DNA from: JBOFWL01 sp051653605
GTDB taxonomy: Bacteria; Spirochaetota; Brevinematia; Brevinematales; Brevinemataceae
Reading direction: 5' to 3'
DNA length: 8,094 nt
Assembly (NCBI GenBank): GCA_051653605.1
Contig: JBOFWL010000059.1
Location: 1 to 8,094, forward strand
Below, piece after piece: positions 1 to 6,183 of the stretch; position 1 is the stretch's first letter, and each line of letters opens with the position of its first letter. Position numbers and translations under genes: made by a program. Under the pieces are notes generated by a model, which saw only the letters and a program-made list of their open reading frames with translations, ran no database searches and had not been told where the DNA came from.

Positions 1-525
1 ATGTTTGACAAAGACTTACATAAAGAATTTGTTTTCTGTTCCTACCTAATCAATTTATTACCAGTTGAAAAGGTGGATATGATTGATTTGGAAGGAAAAT
101 TGAAGCTTGAATACTACAAACTCCAAAAGACATATGACGGAGCAATAATGCTTAGCGAACAAAAAGGTGTATATGAGCCAGCAAAACAAAAAGGTGCAAT
201 GGGATTTGATGAGAAAGAACCATTGGATGAAATCATTGATAAAATCAATGAGAAATTCAAGGGCAATTTTACGGATGGCGATAAAGTATTATTGACTGCA
301 CTTCGTGATAAGCTGATGAATGATCAAAGATTATCTAGTATGGCAAAGTCATCTGATCCACAGATATTTACAGAAAGTATTTTCCCTAAAGCATTCGATG
401 ATGCAGCATTGGAGAGTTATACAGAATCACAAGATACATATACCTCTTTATTTGAGGATAGAAATAAATACAATGCAATCATGGGTGCATTAGCTGAAGT
501 TATTTATAGGGAAATGCGAAAATAA
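1..525 (+). CDS. hsdR: Type I restriction enzyme R subunit (HsdR), C-terminal part only
   Basis: This is the last 174 residues of what I read as the motor/nuclease subunit of a type I restriction-modification enzyme. HsdR cuts unmodified DNA after ATP-driven translocation, in complex with HsdM and HsdS. Residues 14-50 carry the family pattern of a YLINLLP stretch followed by an acidic LEGKLKLEYYKLQKTYDG segment. Residues 73-88 (EPLDEIIDKINEKFKG) and 91-130 (FTDGDKVLLTALRDKL, then IFPKAFDD) also resemble the helical C-terminal domain of HsdR proteins. HsdR is usually about 1000 residues, so the helicase and nuclease domains lie upstream of the window. The ATG at base 1 is probably an internal methionine, not the start. 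The stop (523-525) is 11 bases before the next gene, which suggests one operon. Recognition is from remembered family pattern, not from a search. Confidence 0.75.
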   Translation: MFDKDLHKEFVFCSYLINLLPVEKVDMIDLEGKLKLEYYKLQKTYDGAIMLSEQKGVYEPAKQKGAMGFDEKEPLDEIIDKINEKFKGNFTDGDKVLLTALRDKLMNDQRLSSMAKSSDPQIFTESIFPKAFDDAALESYTESQDTYTSLFEDRNKYNAIMGALAEVIYREMRK

Positions 526-536
526 GGAGAAGTGAA

Positions 537-743
537 ATGGCAGATTTCAAATATGAAATAGTAGAAGAACTAGGTGTTTTATCAGAAAACACAAAAGGCT
601 GGAGAAAAGAACTTAATCTCATTAGCTGGAATGGGGCAGCTCCAAAGTATGACATTAGAGATTGGTCACCAGAGCATGAGAAGATGGGTAAAGGCGTAAC
701 TTTGTCAGAAGAAGAATATGAATCACTTAAAAAATTGATGTAG
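537..743 (+). CDS. YdbC-like PC4-family single-stranded DNA-binding protein
   Basis: This complete 68-residue protein resembles the YdbC family, bacterial relatives of the eukaryotic coactivator PC4 that bind single-stranded DNA as dimers. The visible pattern is a short N-terminal strand (FKYEIVEELGVLSE), a lysine/arginine turn (TKGWRKELNLISWNG), the conserved KYDIRDWSPEHEKMGKGVTLSEEE block at about residues 40-63, and a C-terminal helix. The YDIRDW and MGKGVTL segments are typical of the family. The ATG follows an AAGGAG-type ribosome binding site (524-529) that overlaps the hsdR stop, so translation is probably coupled to hsdR. Its cellular role is not established from sequence. Beside hsdR it may handle single-stranded DNA in a defence or repair setting, which is inference. 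Confidence 0.8.
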   Translation: MADFKYEIVEELGVLSENTKGWRKELNLISWNGAAPKYDIRDWSPEHEKMGKGVTLSEEEYESLKKLM

Positions 744-771
744 AAAAAACTAAGATGGAGGAGGTGAGCAA

Positions 772-1215
772 ATGGCATCAATAGCTTATGGAATAGATGG
801 AAACGGAAAGAAAATATACGCAGAAGATGCGTATAGTGGACGAACGTATATATGTCCATATTGTTTTGAAGATATAAATGTTAGAAAGTGTACAGACAGA
901 GATGATTATTTTGCTCACAAATCTATACATAATAGAACTCCTCAACAGATGCTTTGCCCAGGATATACTGGAGGCGAAGGAAGAATAGAAACAGATAGCG
1001 ATAAAATATGTGTTATTAACGGTGGAGTTCCTCTTCATCTAGTTGCAAAGAATAATGAATATGAGTTGATCGCTGTATTTCCACCATTATCATTAGCGAG
1101 TTTAAATAAGCTGACATCATGGAATACGATGGTTGAAATAACAAATGACGGACAAAAAGAAGTATTTAGCGCATTTAATTTACACAGGTATAGAGTAAAA
1201 ACAACGAATGATTAA
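772..1215 (+). pseudogene. CoiA-like zinc-ribbon protein, 3' end replaced by recombinase sequence
   Basis: This 147-residue reading frame begins after a near-perfect ribosome binding site, AGGAGGTG at 759-766, five bases before the ATG. The N-terminal third holds a probable zinc ribbon: CPYC (C28, C31), C40, a YFAH motif with H49, and CPGY with C62. The CPxC plus FAH combination recalls the N-terminal domain of CoiA-like competence proteins and related proteins found near defence genes. Residues 80-144 look like a beta-rich domain (GGVPLHLVAKNNEYELIAVF) that I do not recognise. The frame runs to a TAA at 1213-1215, exactly where homology to a serine recombinase begins. The natural C-terminus has therefore probably been lost by insertion or deletion and the stop is accidental. 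No nuclease motif is visible in what remains. Whether the product folds is unknown. Confidence 0.55.
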
Positions 1216-1219
1216 GGTG
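1205..1219. other. Recombination junction between defence-like operon and recombinase module
   Basis: On the left, the CoiA-like frame is still open at about 1210 and stops at 1213-1215. On the right, a different frame starts to match serine recombinases at about 1217 with VFVYFEKENINT, which corresponds to GVYFEKENINT at about residue 130 of the intact recombinase at 2840-4420. The first roughly 130 recombinase residues are missing. The two genes have therefore been joined inside both coding sequences. The exact breakpoint and any target-site duplication cannot be fixed from this window alone. Confidence 0.6.
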
Positions 1220-2419
1220 TTTGTTTATTTCGAGAAGGAGAACATCAACACCGGTGATATGGAAAGCGAACTACTTCTTACAATTTTCAGTAGCCTTGCA
1301 GAAAGTGAATCAGTTTCCATTGCTGAGAATGAGTCATGGGCCATTCAGAAAAGGTTCCAAAACGGCACCTTCAAAATTGGATATCCGCCATACGGTTATA
1401 AGAACGTAAGTGGCAAGATGGTTATCGATGAAGCAGAAGCAGAGATTGTAAGGTTTATTTTTGCAGAATGCCTTTCTGGAAAAGGCAGCTATAAAATAGC
1501 AAAAGCACTTAGAGAGAAAAAGGCACTGACAAAGCGAGGCGGCAAATGGAGCTCAACGGTAGTTAAAGAAATCCTGAAAAATGAGAAATATACGGGTGAT
1601 GTGCTCTTTCAGAAAACATTCACTGATTCGCAGTTTAACAGGCATACCAATCGGGGTGAAAAGCCGCAGTACTATGTCAAAGGTCATCATGACGCAATAA
1701 TTAGCACCGAGGACTTTGAAGCGGCACAGGCGATTATTGTCCAGCGTGCTAAAGAAAAGAATATTGTGGCGGATGATGAGAAGTACCTGAGCCGATACCC
1801 ATTCTCAGGAAAAATAATATGCGCTGAATGCGGTGCTACTTGGAAAAGAAGAACACATACCGCTTGTAAGGCTAAATACTATGCTTACACCTGCAACACT
1901 CACCTGAAGGACAAAAATAAGTGAGGCCAGCTTTTTATCAACGAGACGGATTTTGAGGTCGCCTTTGTAAATATGGTGAACAAGCTGATTTTTAGCAAAA
2001 AGGTTCTTTTACAACCGTTCCTTAATAGCCTTAAAAGCATTGACCAAGCTAATGCACTTACTCGAATTAACGAGCTTGAGACGGCTTTGGAACAGAACTT
2101 TGACCGAAGGCAGGTTCTTACAAACCTTCTTTCAAAGCAGTACATCGAGCCTGCACTATATGCCAAACAGAATAGTGAACTTTTAGCTGAAGCTGAGGAG
2201 TTGAGAAATGAAAAGGAAGCCTTGTACCGCTCGGTAAATGGTGAGCTTGAGAATTCGAAAGCAGTAAGCAGGCTCTTAAAGTATGTAAACAATAGTGCAG
2301 GACTTGCAGAATTTGATGCAGTTGCCTTTGAGGCACATGTTGACCACATTACTGTTTACACCAGAAGTGAAATAGGCTTCGCACTAAAGTGCGGTTTAAC
2401 CCTTAAGGAAAGGTTGTGA
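1208..2419 (+). pseudogene. Large serine recombinase, N-terminally truncated and split by an in-frame TGA
   Basis: This is the remnant of the first gene of a three-recombinase module. Reading from 1208 it shows the end of the resolvase catalytic domain (VYFEKENINT, then SSLAESESVSIAEN), the recombinase DNA-binding domain (YPPYGYKN, CLSGKGSYKIAKAL, ILKNEKYTGDV), and a zinc ribbon with C205 and C208 (CAEC) and C229 (CNTH). At 1922-1924 a TGA interrupts the frame. The same frame continues without change as GQLFINETDFEVAF to the stop at 2417-2419, including a glutamate/leucine-rich coiled coil and the usual LLKYVNN...VDHITVYTR ending. In the family the interrupted position is normally the fourth zinc cysteine, so TGC or TGT probably became TGA. 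The catalytic serine region is absent. Two separate lesions make activity very unlikely. The ATG at 1208 is at the junction and has no convincing ribosome binding site. Confidence 0.85.
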
Positions 2420-2423
2420 GAAT

Positions 2424-2843
2424 ATGAGTCATGTCCCATACGGATACAGAATCGAAAATGGTAAAGCGGTGATTGATGAAGAAAAAGCAAAGCAAGTAAA
2501 GAAGATCTATAAAGCATACCTCTCTGGCCTTGCCTACGTGCCAGCAGCAGAAGCCGCCGGACTTAAGCTTTACCACACAGGTGCAAAGAAGATGATGCAA
2601 AATAAGCATTACCTCGGAGACGACTATTACCCGGCGATTATTGATAATGAGACCTTTGTCGCGGCAGAAGCCGAGCGTGTAAAACGACAGGCTAAGCTTG
2701 GAAGAGTATTTGATGATAAGCCAGCCAAAGTGAGCAAGATTGCTACAGGTTTTAAGATGCCAAAGGTTCAAATAAAATATGATGATCCTTTTACACAGGC
2801 AGAATACGTCTACAGCTTGATAGAAAGCGAGGTGGATGTATGA
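2424..2843 (+). CDS. Small recombinase-domain protein without catalytic domain
   Basis: This 139-residue protein is the middle member of the recombinase trio. It opens directly with the region that follows the catalytic domain in large serine recombinases (VPYGYRIENGKAVIDEEKAKQV, then IYKAYLSGL). It continues with a helix-turn-helix-like part and the KHYLGDDYYPAIIDNETF motif shared with its larger neighbours. It has no resolvase YCRVS motif and no zinc cysteines, and ends with DPFTQAEYVYSLIESEV. Such short proteins recur between two full serine recombinases in clostridial and other Firmicutes mobile elements. A role as DNA-binding accessory or directionality partner is plausible but inferred. 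It starts four bases after the upstream pseudogene stop, and its own stop overlaps the next start as ATGA (2840-2843), so translation is probably coupled. Confidence 0.8.
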   Translation: MSHVPYGYRIENGKAVIDEEKAKQVKKIYKAYLSGLAYVPAAEAAGLKLYHTGAKKMMQNKHYLGDDYYPAIIDNETFVAAEAERVKRQAKLGRVFDDKPAKVSKIATGFKMPKVQIKYDDPFTQAEYVYSLIESEVDV

Positions 2844-4420
2844 TTTCCTTAGCCAGCAATGTTACGGTTATTCCTGCAAAGAAAACAATCGGTACACAGA
2901 AAACAACCGATAAAGTCCAGAAAACACGAGTAGCTGCTTATTGCCGTGTTTCCACTGATAGTGATGAGCAGGAAACCAGCTATGAAACACAGATTGAGCA
3001 TTACACTTCGTTTATCAATAGTCACCCGGATTGGGTGCTGGCCGGGATATATGCCGATGACGGCATTTCTGGAATGAATACGAAAAAGCGTGATGAATTC
3101 CAGCGCATGATTAATGACTGTAACGAAGGCAAGATAGATATGGTTATTACCAAGTCCATCAGCCGATTTGCAAGGAATACGGTTGATTGTCTGAATTATA
3201 CCAGAGCCCTTAAGAATAAGAACATCGGCGTTTACTTCGAAAAAGAAAATATCAATACGCTCGATGCTAAAGGTGAAGTTCTAATGACAATTATGGCTTC
3301 TCTTGCACAGCAAGAAAGTGAGTCATTATCGGCTAACGTTCGTCTGGGTTTGCAGTTCCGATACCAACAAGGAAAAGTTCAGGTCAATCACAACTGGTTC
3401 TTGGGATATACCAAAGATGCAGACGGGCACCTCATCATTGATCCAGAGCAAGCTGAAGTCGTTAAGCGCATCTATAGAGAGTACCTTAGCGGTAAGAGCT
3501 TCTTACAGATAAAAAGGTCGCTTGAAGCCGATGGAATTCTGAACGGTGCCGGTAATGCAAAATGGCATGAAAGCAATATAAAGCAGATACTTACAAACGA
3601 GAAGTACATCGGAGACGCTTTGCTTCAGAAGACCTATACGGTGGATATTCTTGAAAAGAAGCGTGAAGCTAATAAGGGTCAGGTTCCTAAATATTATGTA
3701 GAGGACAGTCATGAAGCTATTATTCCAAAGGATATCTTCCTAAAGGTACAGGAGGAAATCGCAAGACGCGCAAACCTTACCAAAGGCACCACAAAGCGCA
3801 AACGAATCTATAGTGGCCGCTACGCTTTATCTGGAATAGTGTTCTGCGCTCACTGCGGTGACATCTTCCGCAGAATTAAATGGAACAATCGTGGGTGTAA
3901 GTCCACCGTTTGGCGCTGCGTCAGCAGGGTAGAAAAAGATGGTCCAGATTGTACCGCAAGGACTGTTCATGAAGAATTTCTCCATGAGGTAGTTATCAAG
4001 GCCATAAACGAAGCGTTCCGGGAAAAGAAAGCAATCCTTCATCTTTTGCGAGAGAATATCGAGAGTAGTCTGGAGGAAGTCACTTCAAATCAGATTGCAG
4101 CGATTGATGAACAGATGAAGTCAATGCAGCAGGAGCTATTGGCAACCGTTAATTCTAAGAATACCGGTGATGAGCTTGGTATGGAGATTAGAAGGCTGCG
4201 TGATGAGAAGCAGGCCCTTCAAAATGAGCAGGCATCCCGACAGGATCTGAAAAAGCGAATTGATGAGTTGATGCGTTTTCTTAACGACCTGCCTTGTGAG
4301 CTGATTGATTATGAAGAAGATTATGTGAGGACTCTCCTGGAAAAGATAACGGTTTACGACGACCACATTATAGTTGAATTTAAGTCCGGAATTGAAATAC
4401 AAATAGACAAAGAGATATAG
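2840..4420 (+). CDS. Large serine recombinase, apparently intact
   Basis: This 526-residue site-specific recombinase is the likely integrase/excisionase of the element. The N-terminal resolvase domain (about 30-165) shows YCRVS with the nucleophilic serine S38 and the arginine R36, the DDGISG motif (73-78), and SISRFARN with R109 and R112. The long helix with SLAQQESESLS (154-164) links it to the recombinase domain (about 180-310), which has FLGY, YLSGKSF and NEKYIGDALLQKTY. A zinc ribbon follows with C336, C339, C360 and C371. A coiled coil at about 400-480 and the ending YVRTLLEKITVYDDHIIVEF complete the usual large-serine-recombinase layout. Length and motifs fit TndX/TnpX-like enzymes. 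A GAGGTGG ribosome binding site (2829-2835) precedes the ATG, which overlaps the upstream stop. No promoter of its own is evident, so expression probably depends on read-through from upstream. Confidence 0.92.
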   Translation: MISLASNVTVIPAKKTIGTQKTTDKVQKTRVAAYCRVSTDSDEQETSYETQIEHYTSFINSHPDWVLAGIYADDGISGMNTKKRDEFQRMINDCNEGKIDMVITKSISRFARNTVDCLNYTRALKNKNIGVYFEKENINTLDAKGEVLMTIMASLAQQESESLSANVRLGLQFRYQQGKVQVNHNWFLGYTKDADGHLIIDPEQAEVVKRIYREYLSGKSFLQIKRSLEADGILNGAGNAKWHESNIKQILTNEKYIGDALLQKTYTVDILEKKREANKGQVPKYYVEDSHEAIIPKDIFLKVQEEIARRANLTKGTTKRKRIYSGRYALSGIVFCAHCGDIFRRIKWNNRGCKSTVWRCVSRVEKDGPDCTARTVHEEFLHEVVIKAINEAFREKKAILHLLRENIESSLEEVTSNQIAAIDEQMKSMQQELLATVNSKNTGDELGMEIRRLRDEKQALQNEQASRQDLKKRIDELMRFLNDLPCELIDYEEDYVRTLLEKITVYDDHIIVEFKSGIEIQIDKEI

Positions 4421-4432
4421 AATATTGAGCCG

Positions 4433-4470
4433 CCGCCAATAGAGGGAACCAACACCCTTTGGCGGTTTTT
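4433..4470 (+). terminator. Intrinsic terminator after the recombinase module
   Basis: A 7-bp stem of CCGCCAA (4433-4439) with TTGGCGG (4459-4465) is extended by AGGG (4443-4446) with CCCT (4455-4458) across a three-base bulge. It is followed directly by five T residues (4466-4470). It lies 12 bases after the recombinase stop and should insulate it from the mef promoter downstream. Confidence 0.9.
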
Positions 4471-4483
4471 CCACTTTTAAATG

Positions 4484-4512
4484 TTGATTATATCAATTCG
4501 TTATGTTATAAT
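4484..4512 (+). promoter_or_regulatory. Promoter of the mef/msr(D) unit
   Basis: The -35 element is TTGATT (4484-4489). A 17-bp spacer separates it from a perfect -10 TATAAT (4507-4512), with the extended -10 TG at 4504-4505. Transcription should start near 4519-4521, giving a short 5' stretch before the leader peptide ribosome binding site AGGAGG (4537-4542). Only 13 bases separate the upstream terminator from the -35. Confidence 0.88.
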
Positions 4513-4552
4513 AATCGCTGACACAAATAAGAGTTTAGGAGGAACCGAAACT

Positions 4553-4579
4553 ATGACAGCATCAATGCGTTTAAGATAA
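4553..4579 (+). CDS. mefL: Mef leader peptide MTASMRLR
   Basis: This is an 8-residue peptide, MTASMRLR, ending in TAA, with AGGAGG at 4537-4542 ten bases upstream. The sequence matches the leader peptide described upstream of mef in MEGA/Tn1207 elements as I remember it. It shares the SMRLR core with the ErmD leader, in which the R-L-R (+X+) motif causes macrolide-dependent ribosome arrest. The peptide itself is the sensor: a ribosome carrying a macrolide stalls near the RLR codons and changes folding of the RNA that follows. It is too short for routine gene finders. Confidence 0.93.
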   Translation: MTASMRLR

Positions 4580-4588
4580 GCTGGCAAT

Positions 4589-4625
4589 AAAAAAGGCAGA
4601 ATCTATCCCGATGATAGGCTTTTTT
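4589..4625 (+). terminator. Attenuator hairpin immediately after the mef leader peptide
   Basis: CTATC (4603-4607) pairs with GATAG (4613-4617) around a five-base loop. GC (4596-4597) can pair with GC (4618-4619) across an internal loop, and an A run (4589-4594) faces a run of six T residues (4620-4625). It begins ten bases after the leader stop codon, so a ribosome stalled on the leader would reach its left edge. This is the position expected for a ribosome-controlled terminator. Confidence 0.75.
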
Positions 4626-4658
4626 GTTGTGCTTATTTATACGATATTGAGCATTCAT

Positions 4659-4714
4659 TAGTTAAGGTGAGATTTAAACTATTTTACTATAGTTTTATTT
4701 AACTATGTCTTTTT
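4659..4714 (+). repeat. Nested AT-rich inverted repeat with T run in mef leader
   Basis: The outer arms are TAGTTAA (4659-4665) and TTAACTA (4699-4705). The inner arms are AAACTAT (4676-4682) and ATAGTTT (4689-4695), with a six-base loop. Five T residues follow at 4710-4714. The structure is weak because it is mostly A:T, but its geometry is terminator-like. It may be a second attenuation point or only a spacer. Confidence 0.45.
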
Positions 4715-4740
4715 AAAGAATGTTTCCATATTGTATGTTA

Positions 4741-4782
4741 TGCAGACCAAAGCCACATTGTGGATTATGGCCTGCATTTTTT
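4741..4782 (+). terminator. Second strong terminator-like hairpin upstream of mef
   Basis: TGCAG (4741-4745) pairs with CTGCA (4772-4776). Inside it CC (4747-4748) can pair with GG (4769-4770), and CCAC (4753-4756) with GTGG (4760-4763) closes a three-base loop. Six T residues (4777-4782) follow directly. It stands 63 bases before the mef start, so transcripts that pass the first attenuator still face a possible stop here. Confidence 0.7.
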
Positions 4783-4845
4783 ATTGCCTAGAATACTATT
4801 TAAAATAGAAATTCAAGCAAAAATAATATGCAGGAGATAATAAAG

Positions 4846-6063
4846 ATGGAAAAATATATAAATTGGAAACTTAAGTTTTATACTATATGGGCAGGGCAGG
4901 CGGTTTCTTTAATCACTAGTGCCATCCTGCAAATGGCGATTATTTTTTACCTTACAGAAAAAACAGGATCTGCAATGGTCTTGTCTATGGCTTCACTAGT
5001 AGGTTTTTTACCCTATGCGGTCTTTGGACCAGCCATTGGTGTATTAGTGGATCGTCATGACAGGAAAAAGATAATGATAGGTGCTGATTTAATTATCGCA
5101 GCAGCTGGGGCAATGCTAGCTATTGTAGCATTGTATATGGAATTACCTGTATGGATGGTTATGGTAGTATTATTTATCCGCAGCATTGGAACGGCTTTTC
5201 ATTCTCCAGCTCTCAATGCGGTTACGCCACTTTTAGTACCAGAAGAACAGCTTACGAAATGCGCAGGTTATAGTCAGTCTTTGCAGTCAATAAGCTATAT
5301 TATTAGTCCGGCGGCTGCAGCATTGTTATACTCCGTTTGGGAATTGAATGCAATTATTGCCATCGATGTATTGGGCGCCGTGATTGCATCTATTACGGTA
5401 GCAATTGTAAGTATTCCCAAGCTGGACGATCCAGTGAAAAATTTGAAACCAAATTTCATAAGAGAAATGAAAGAAGGAATTGTCGAATTGAGACAAAACA
5501 AAGGCTTATTTGCCTTATTACTCTTAGGAACGCTATATACGTTTGTGTATATGCCAATTAATGCACTATTTCCTTTAATTAGCATGGAATACTTTAATGG
5601 AACACCTGTGCATATTTCCATTACCGAAATCGCTTTTGCATCTGGAATGCTAGTAGGCGGTCTACTATTAGGAAGGTTGGGGAACTTTGAAAAGCGTGTA
5701 TTACTAATAACAGGTTCATTCTTTATAATGGGAGCCAGTTTAGCCGTTTCAGGATTACTTCCTCCAAGTGGATTTGTTATATTTGTAGCTTGCTGTGCAG
5801 TAATGGGGCTTTCGGTGCCATTTTATAGCGGTGTGCAAACAGCTCTTTTTCAGGAGAAGATTAAGCCTGAATATTTAGGACGTGTATTTTCTTTGACCGG
5901 AAGTATTATGTCATTTGCTATGCCAATTGGATTAATTCTTTCTGGATTCTTTGCTGATAGAATTGGTGTAAATCATTGGTTTTTACTATCAGGTATTTTA
6001 ATTATTGGCATTGCTATAGTGTGCCCCATGATAACAGAGGTTAGAAAATTAGATTTAAAATAA
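4846..6063 (+). CDS. mef(A): Mef(A)-class macrolide efflux transporter (MFS)
   Basis: This 405-residue membrane transporter of the major facilitator superfamily exports 14- and 15-membered macrolides using the proton gradient, giving the M phenotype. The start MEKYINWKLKFYTIWAGQAV and the end ITEVRKLDLK are those of the Mef family, and the length equals that of known Mef proteins. About twelve hydrophobic segments can be followed. The MFS loop motif GVLVDRHDRKK at residues 65-75 lies between helices 2 and 3. I chose the ATG at 4846 over the one at 4828 because AGGAG (4832-4836) sits nine bases before it and family proteins begin with MEKY. Expression should be controlled by the upstream leader. 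Scattered substitutions against the Mef(A) and Mef(E) sequences I remember (for example KNLKPNFIREMKEGIVELRQN near residue 200) suggest a divergent allele. The exact mef letter cannot be assigned without alignment. Confidence 0.93.
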   Translation: MEKYINWKLKFYTIWAGQAVSLITSAILQMAIIFYLTEKTGSAMVLSMASLVGFLPYAVFGPAIGVLVDRHDRKKIMIGADLIIAAAGAMLAIVALYMELPVWMVMVVLFIRSIGTAFHSPALNAVTPLLVPEEQLTKCAGYSQSLQSISYIISPAAAALLYSVWELNAIIAIDVLGAVIASITVAIVSIPKLDDPVKNLKPNFIREMKEGIVELRQNKGLFALLLLGTLYTFVYMPINALFPLISMEYFNGTPVHISITEIAFASGMLVGGLLLGRLGNFEKRVLLITGSFFIMGASLAVSGLLPPSGFVIFVACCAVMGLSVPFYSGVQTALFQEKIKPEYLGRVFSLTGSIMSFAMPIGLILSGFFADRIGVNHWFLLSGILIIGIAIVCPMITEVRKLDLK

Positions 6064-6084
6064 AATAATATTGGAGGGATATTT

Positions 6085-6105
6085 ATGTATCTTATTTTCA
6101 TGTAA
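6085..6105 (+). CDS. msrDL: Msr(D) leader peptide MYLIFM
   Basis: This is a six-residue peptide, MYLIFM, with TAA stop at 6103-6105 and ribosome binding site GGAGGG (6073-6078) six bases upstream. It matches the MsrDL leader peptide described for streptococcal msr(D). There, cladinose macrolides cause the nascent peptide to stall the ribosome at its end and block termination, which prevents formation of a terminator and allows msr(D) transcription. It lies 21 bases after the mef stop. Confidence 0.92.
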   Translation: MYLIFM

Positions 6106-6108
6106 TTC

Positions 6109-6139
6109 TTCCTGCTAAAATCGCAGGGTTTTCCCTGCG
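6109..6139 (+). promoter_or_regulatory. Mutually exclusive hairpins forming the msr(D) attenuator
   Basis: CCTGC (6111-6115) can pair with GCAGG (6123-6127), followed by a G and four T residues (6129-6132), a short intrinsic terminator. Alternatively CGCAGGG (6122-6128) pairs perfectly with CCCTGCG (6133-6139) over a TTTT loop. The two structures share the same GCAGG strand and cannot coexist. A ribosome stalled at the leader stop (6103-6105) would cover 6111-6115 and favour the second hairpin. The pairings are visible in the sequence; the functional reading is inference consistent with the published msr(D) model. Confidence 0.78.
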
Positions 6140-6183
6140 TACAAGCAAATGAAAGCATGCGATTATAGACAGGAGGAAATAAG

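Larger units (their letters stand above)
4520..4845 (+). promoter_or_regulatory. mef leader RNA, macrolide-responsive attenuator region
   Basis: The roughly 325 bases between the promoter and mef contain no ordinary gene. They hold an 8-codon leader peptide (4553-4579), a terminator-like hairpin just after it (4596-4625), an AT-rich nested hairpin with a T run (4659-4714), and a stronger hairpin followed by six T residues (4741-4782). In streptococcal mef/msr(D) elements, transcription attenuation in this leader is reported to be relieved by macrolides through stalling on the leader peptide. The arrangement here matches that model. I could not determine which alternative pairings form the antiterminator. 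Confidence 0.8.

Noticed and set aside
1922..1924. Selenocysteine recoding of the TGA in the first recombinase
   Set aside because: The TGA is at a cysteine position, which invites the idea, but the gene lacks its catalytic N-terminus and I see no convincing selenocysteine hairpin just downstream. A plain nonsense mutation is simpler.
1973..2419. Separate gene starting at the ATG at 1973
   Set aside because: It is in the same frame as the upstream fragment, has no ribosome binding site, and matches the C-terminal coiled-coil part of the recombinase. It is the tail of the pseudogene.
1900..2771. Minus-strand open frames across the recombinase region
   Set aside because: They are antisense to clear recombinase coding sequence, rich in serine and leucine as expected of shadow frames, and have no ribosome binding sites.
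1212..4669. Shared 8-mer TTAAGGTG at 1212-1219 and 4662-4669 as possible att direct repeats
   Set aside because: Eight bases can easily match by chance over this distance, and the second copy lies inside the mef leader hairpin region, not at a plausible element end.
4828..4845. Six-residue N-terminal extension of Mef from the ATG at 4828
   Set aside because: The ribosome binding site AGGAG lies inside this stretch, and family members start at MEKY, so the start is 4846.
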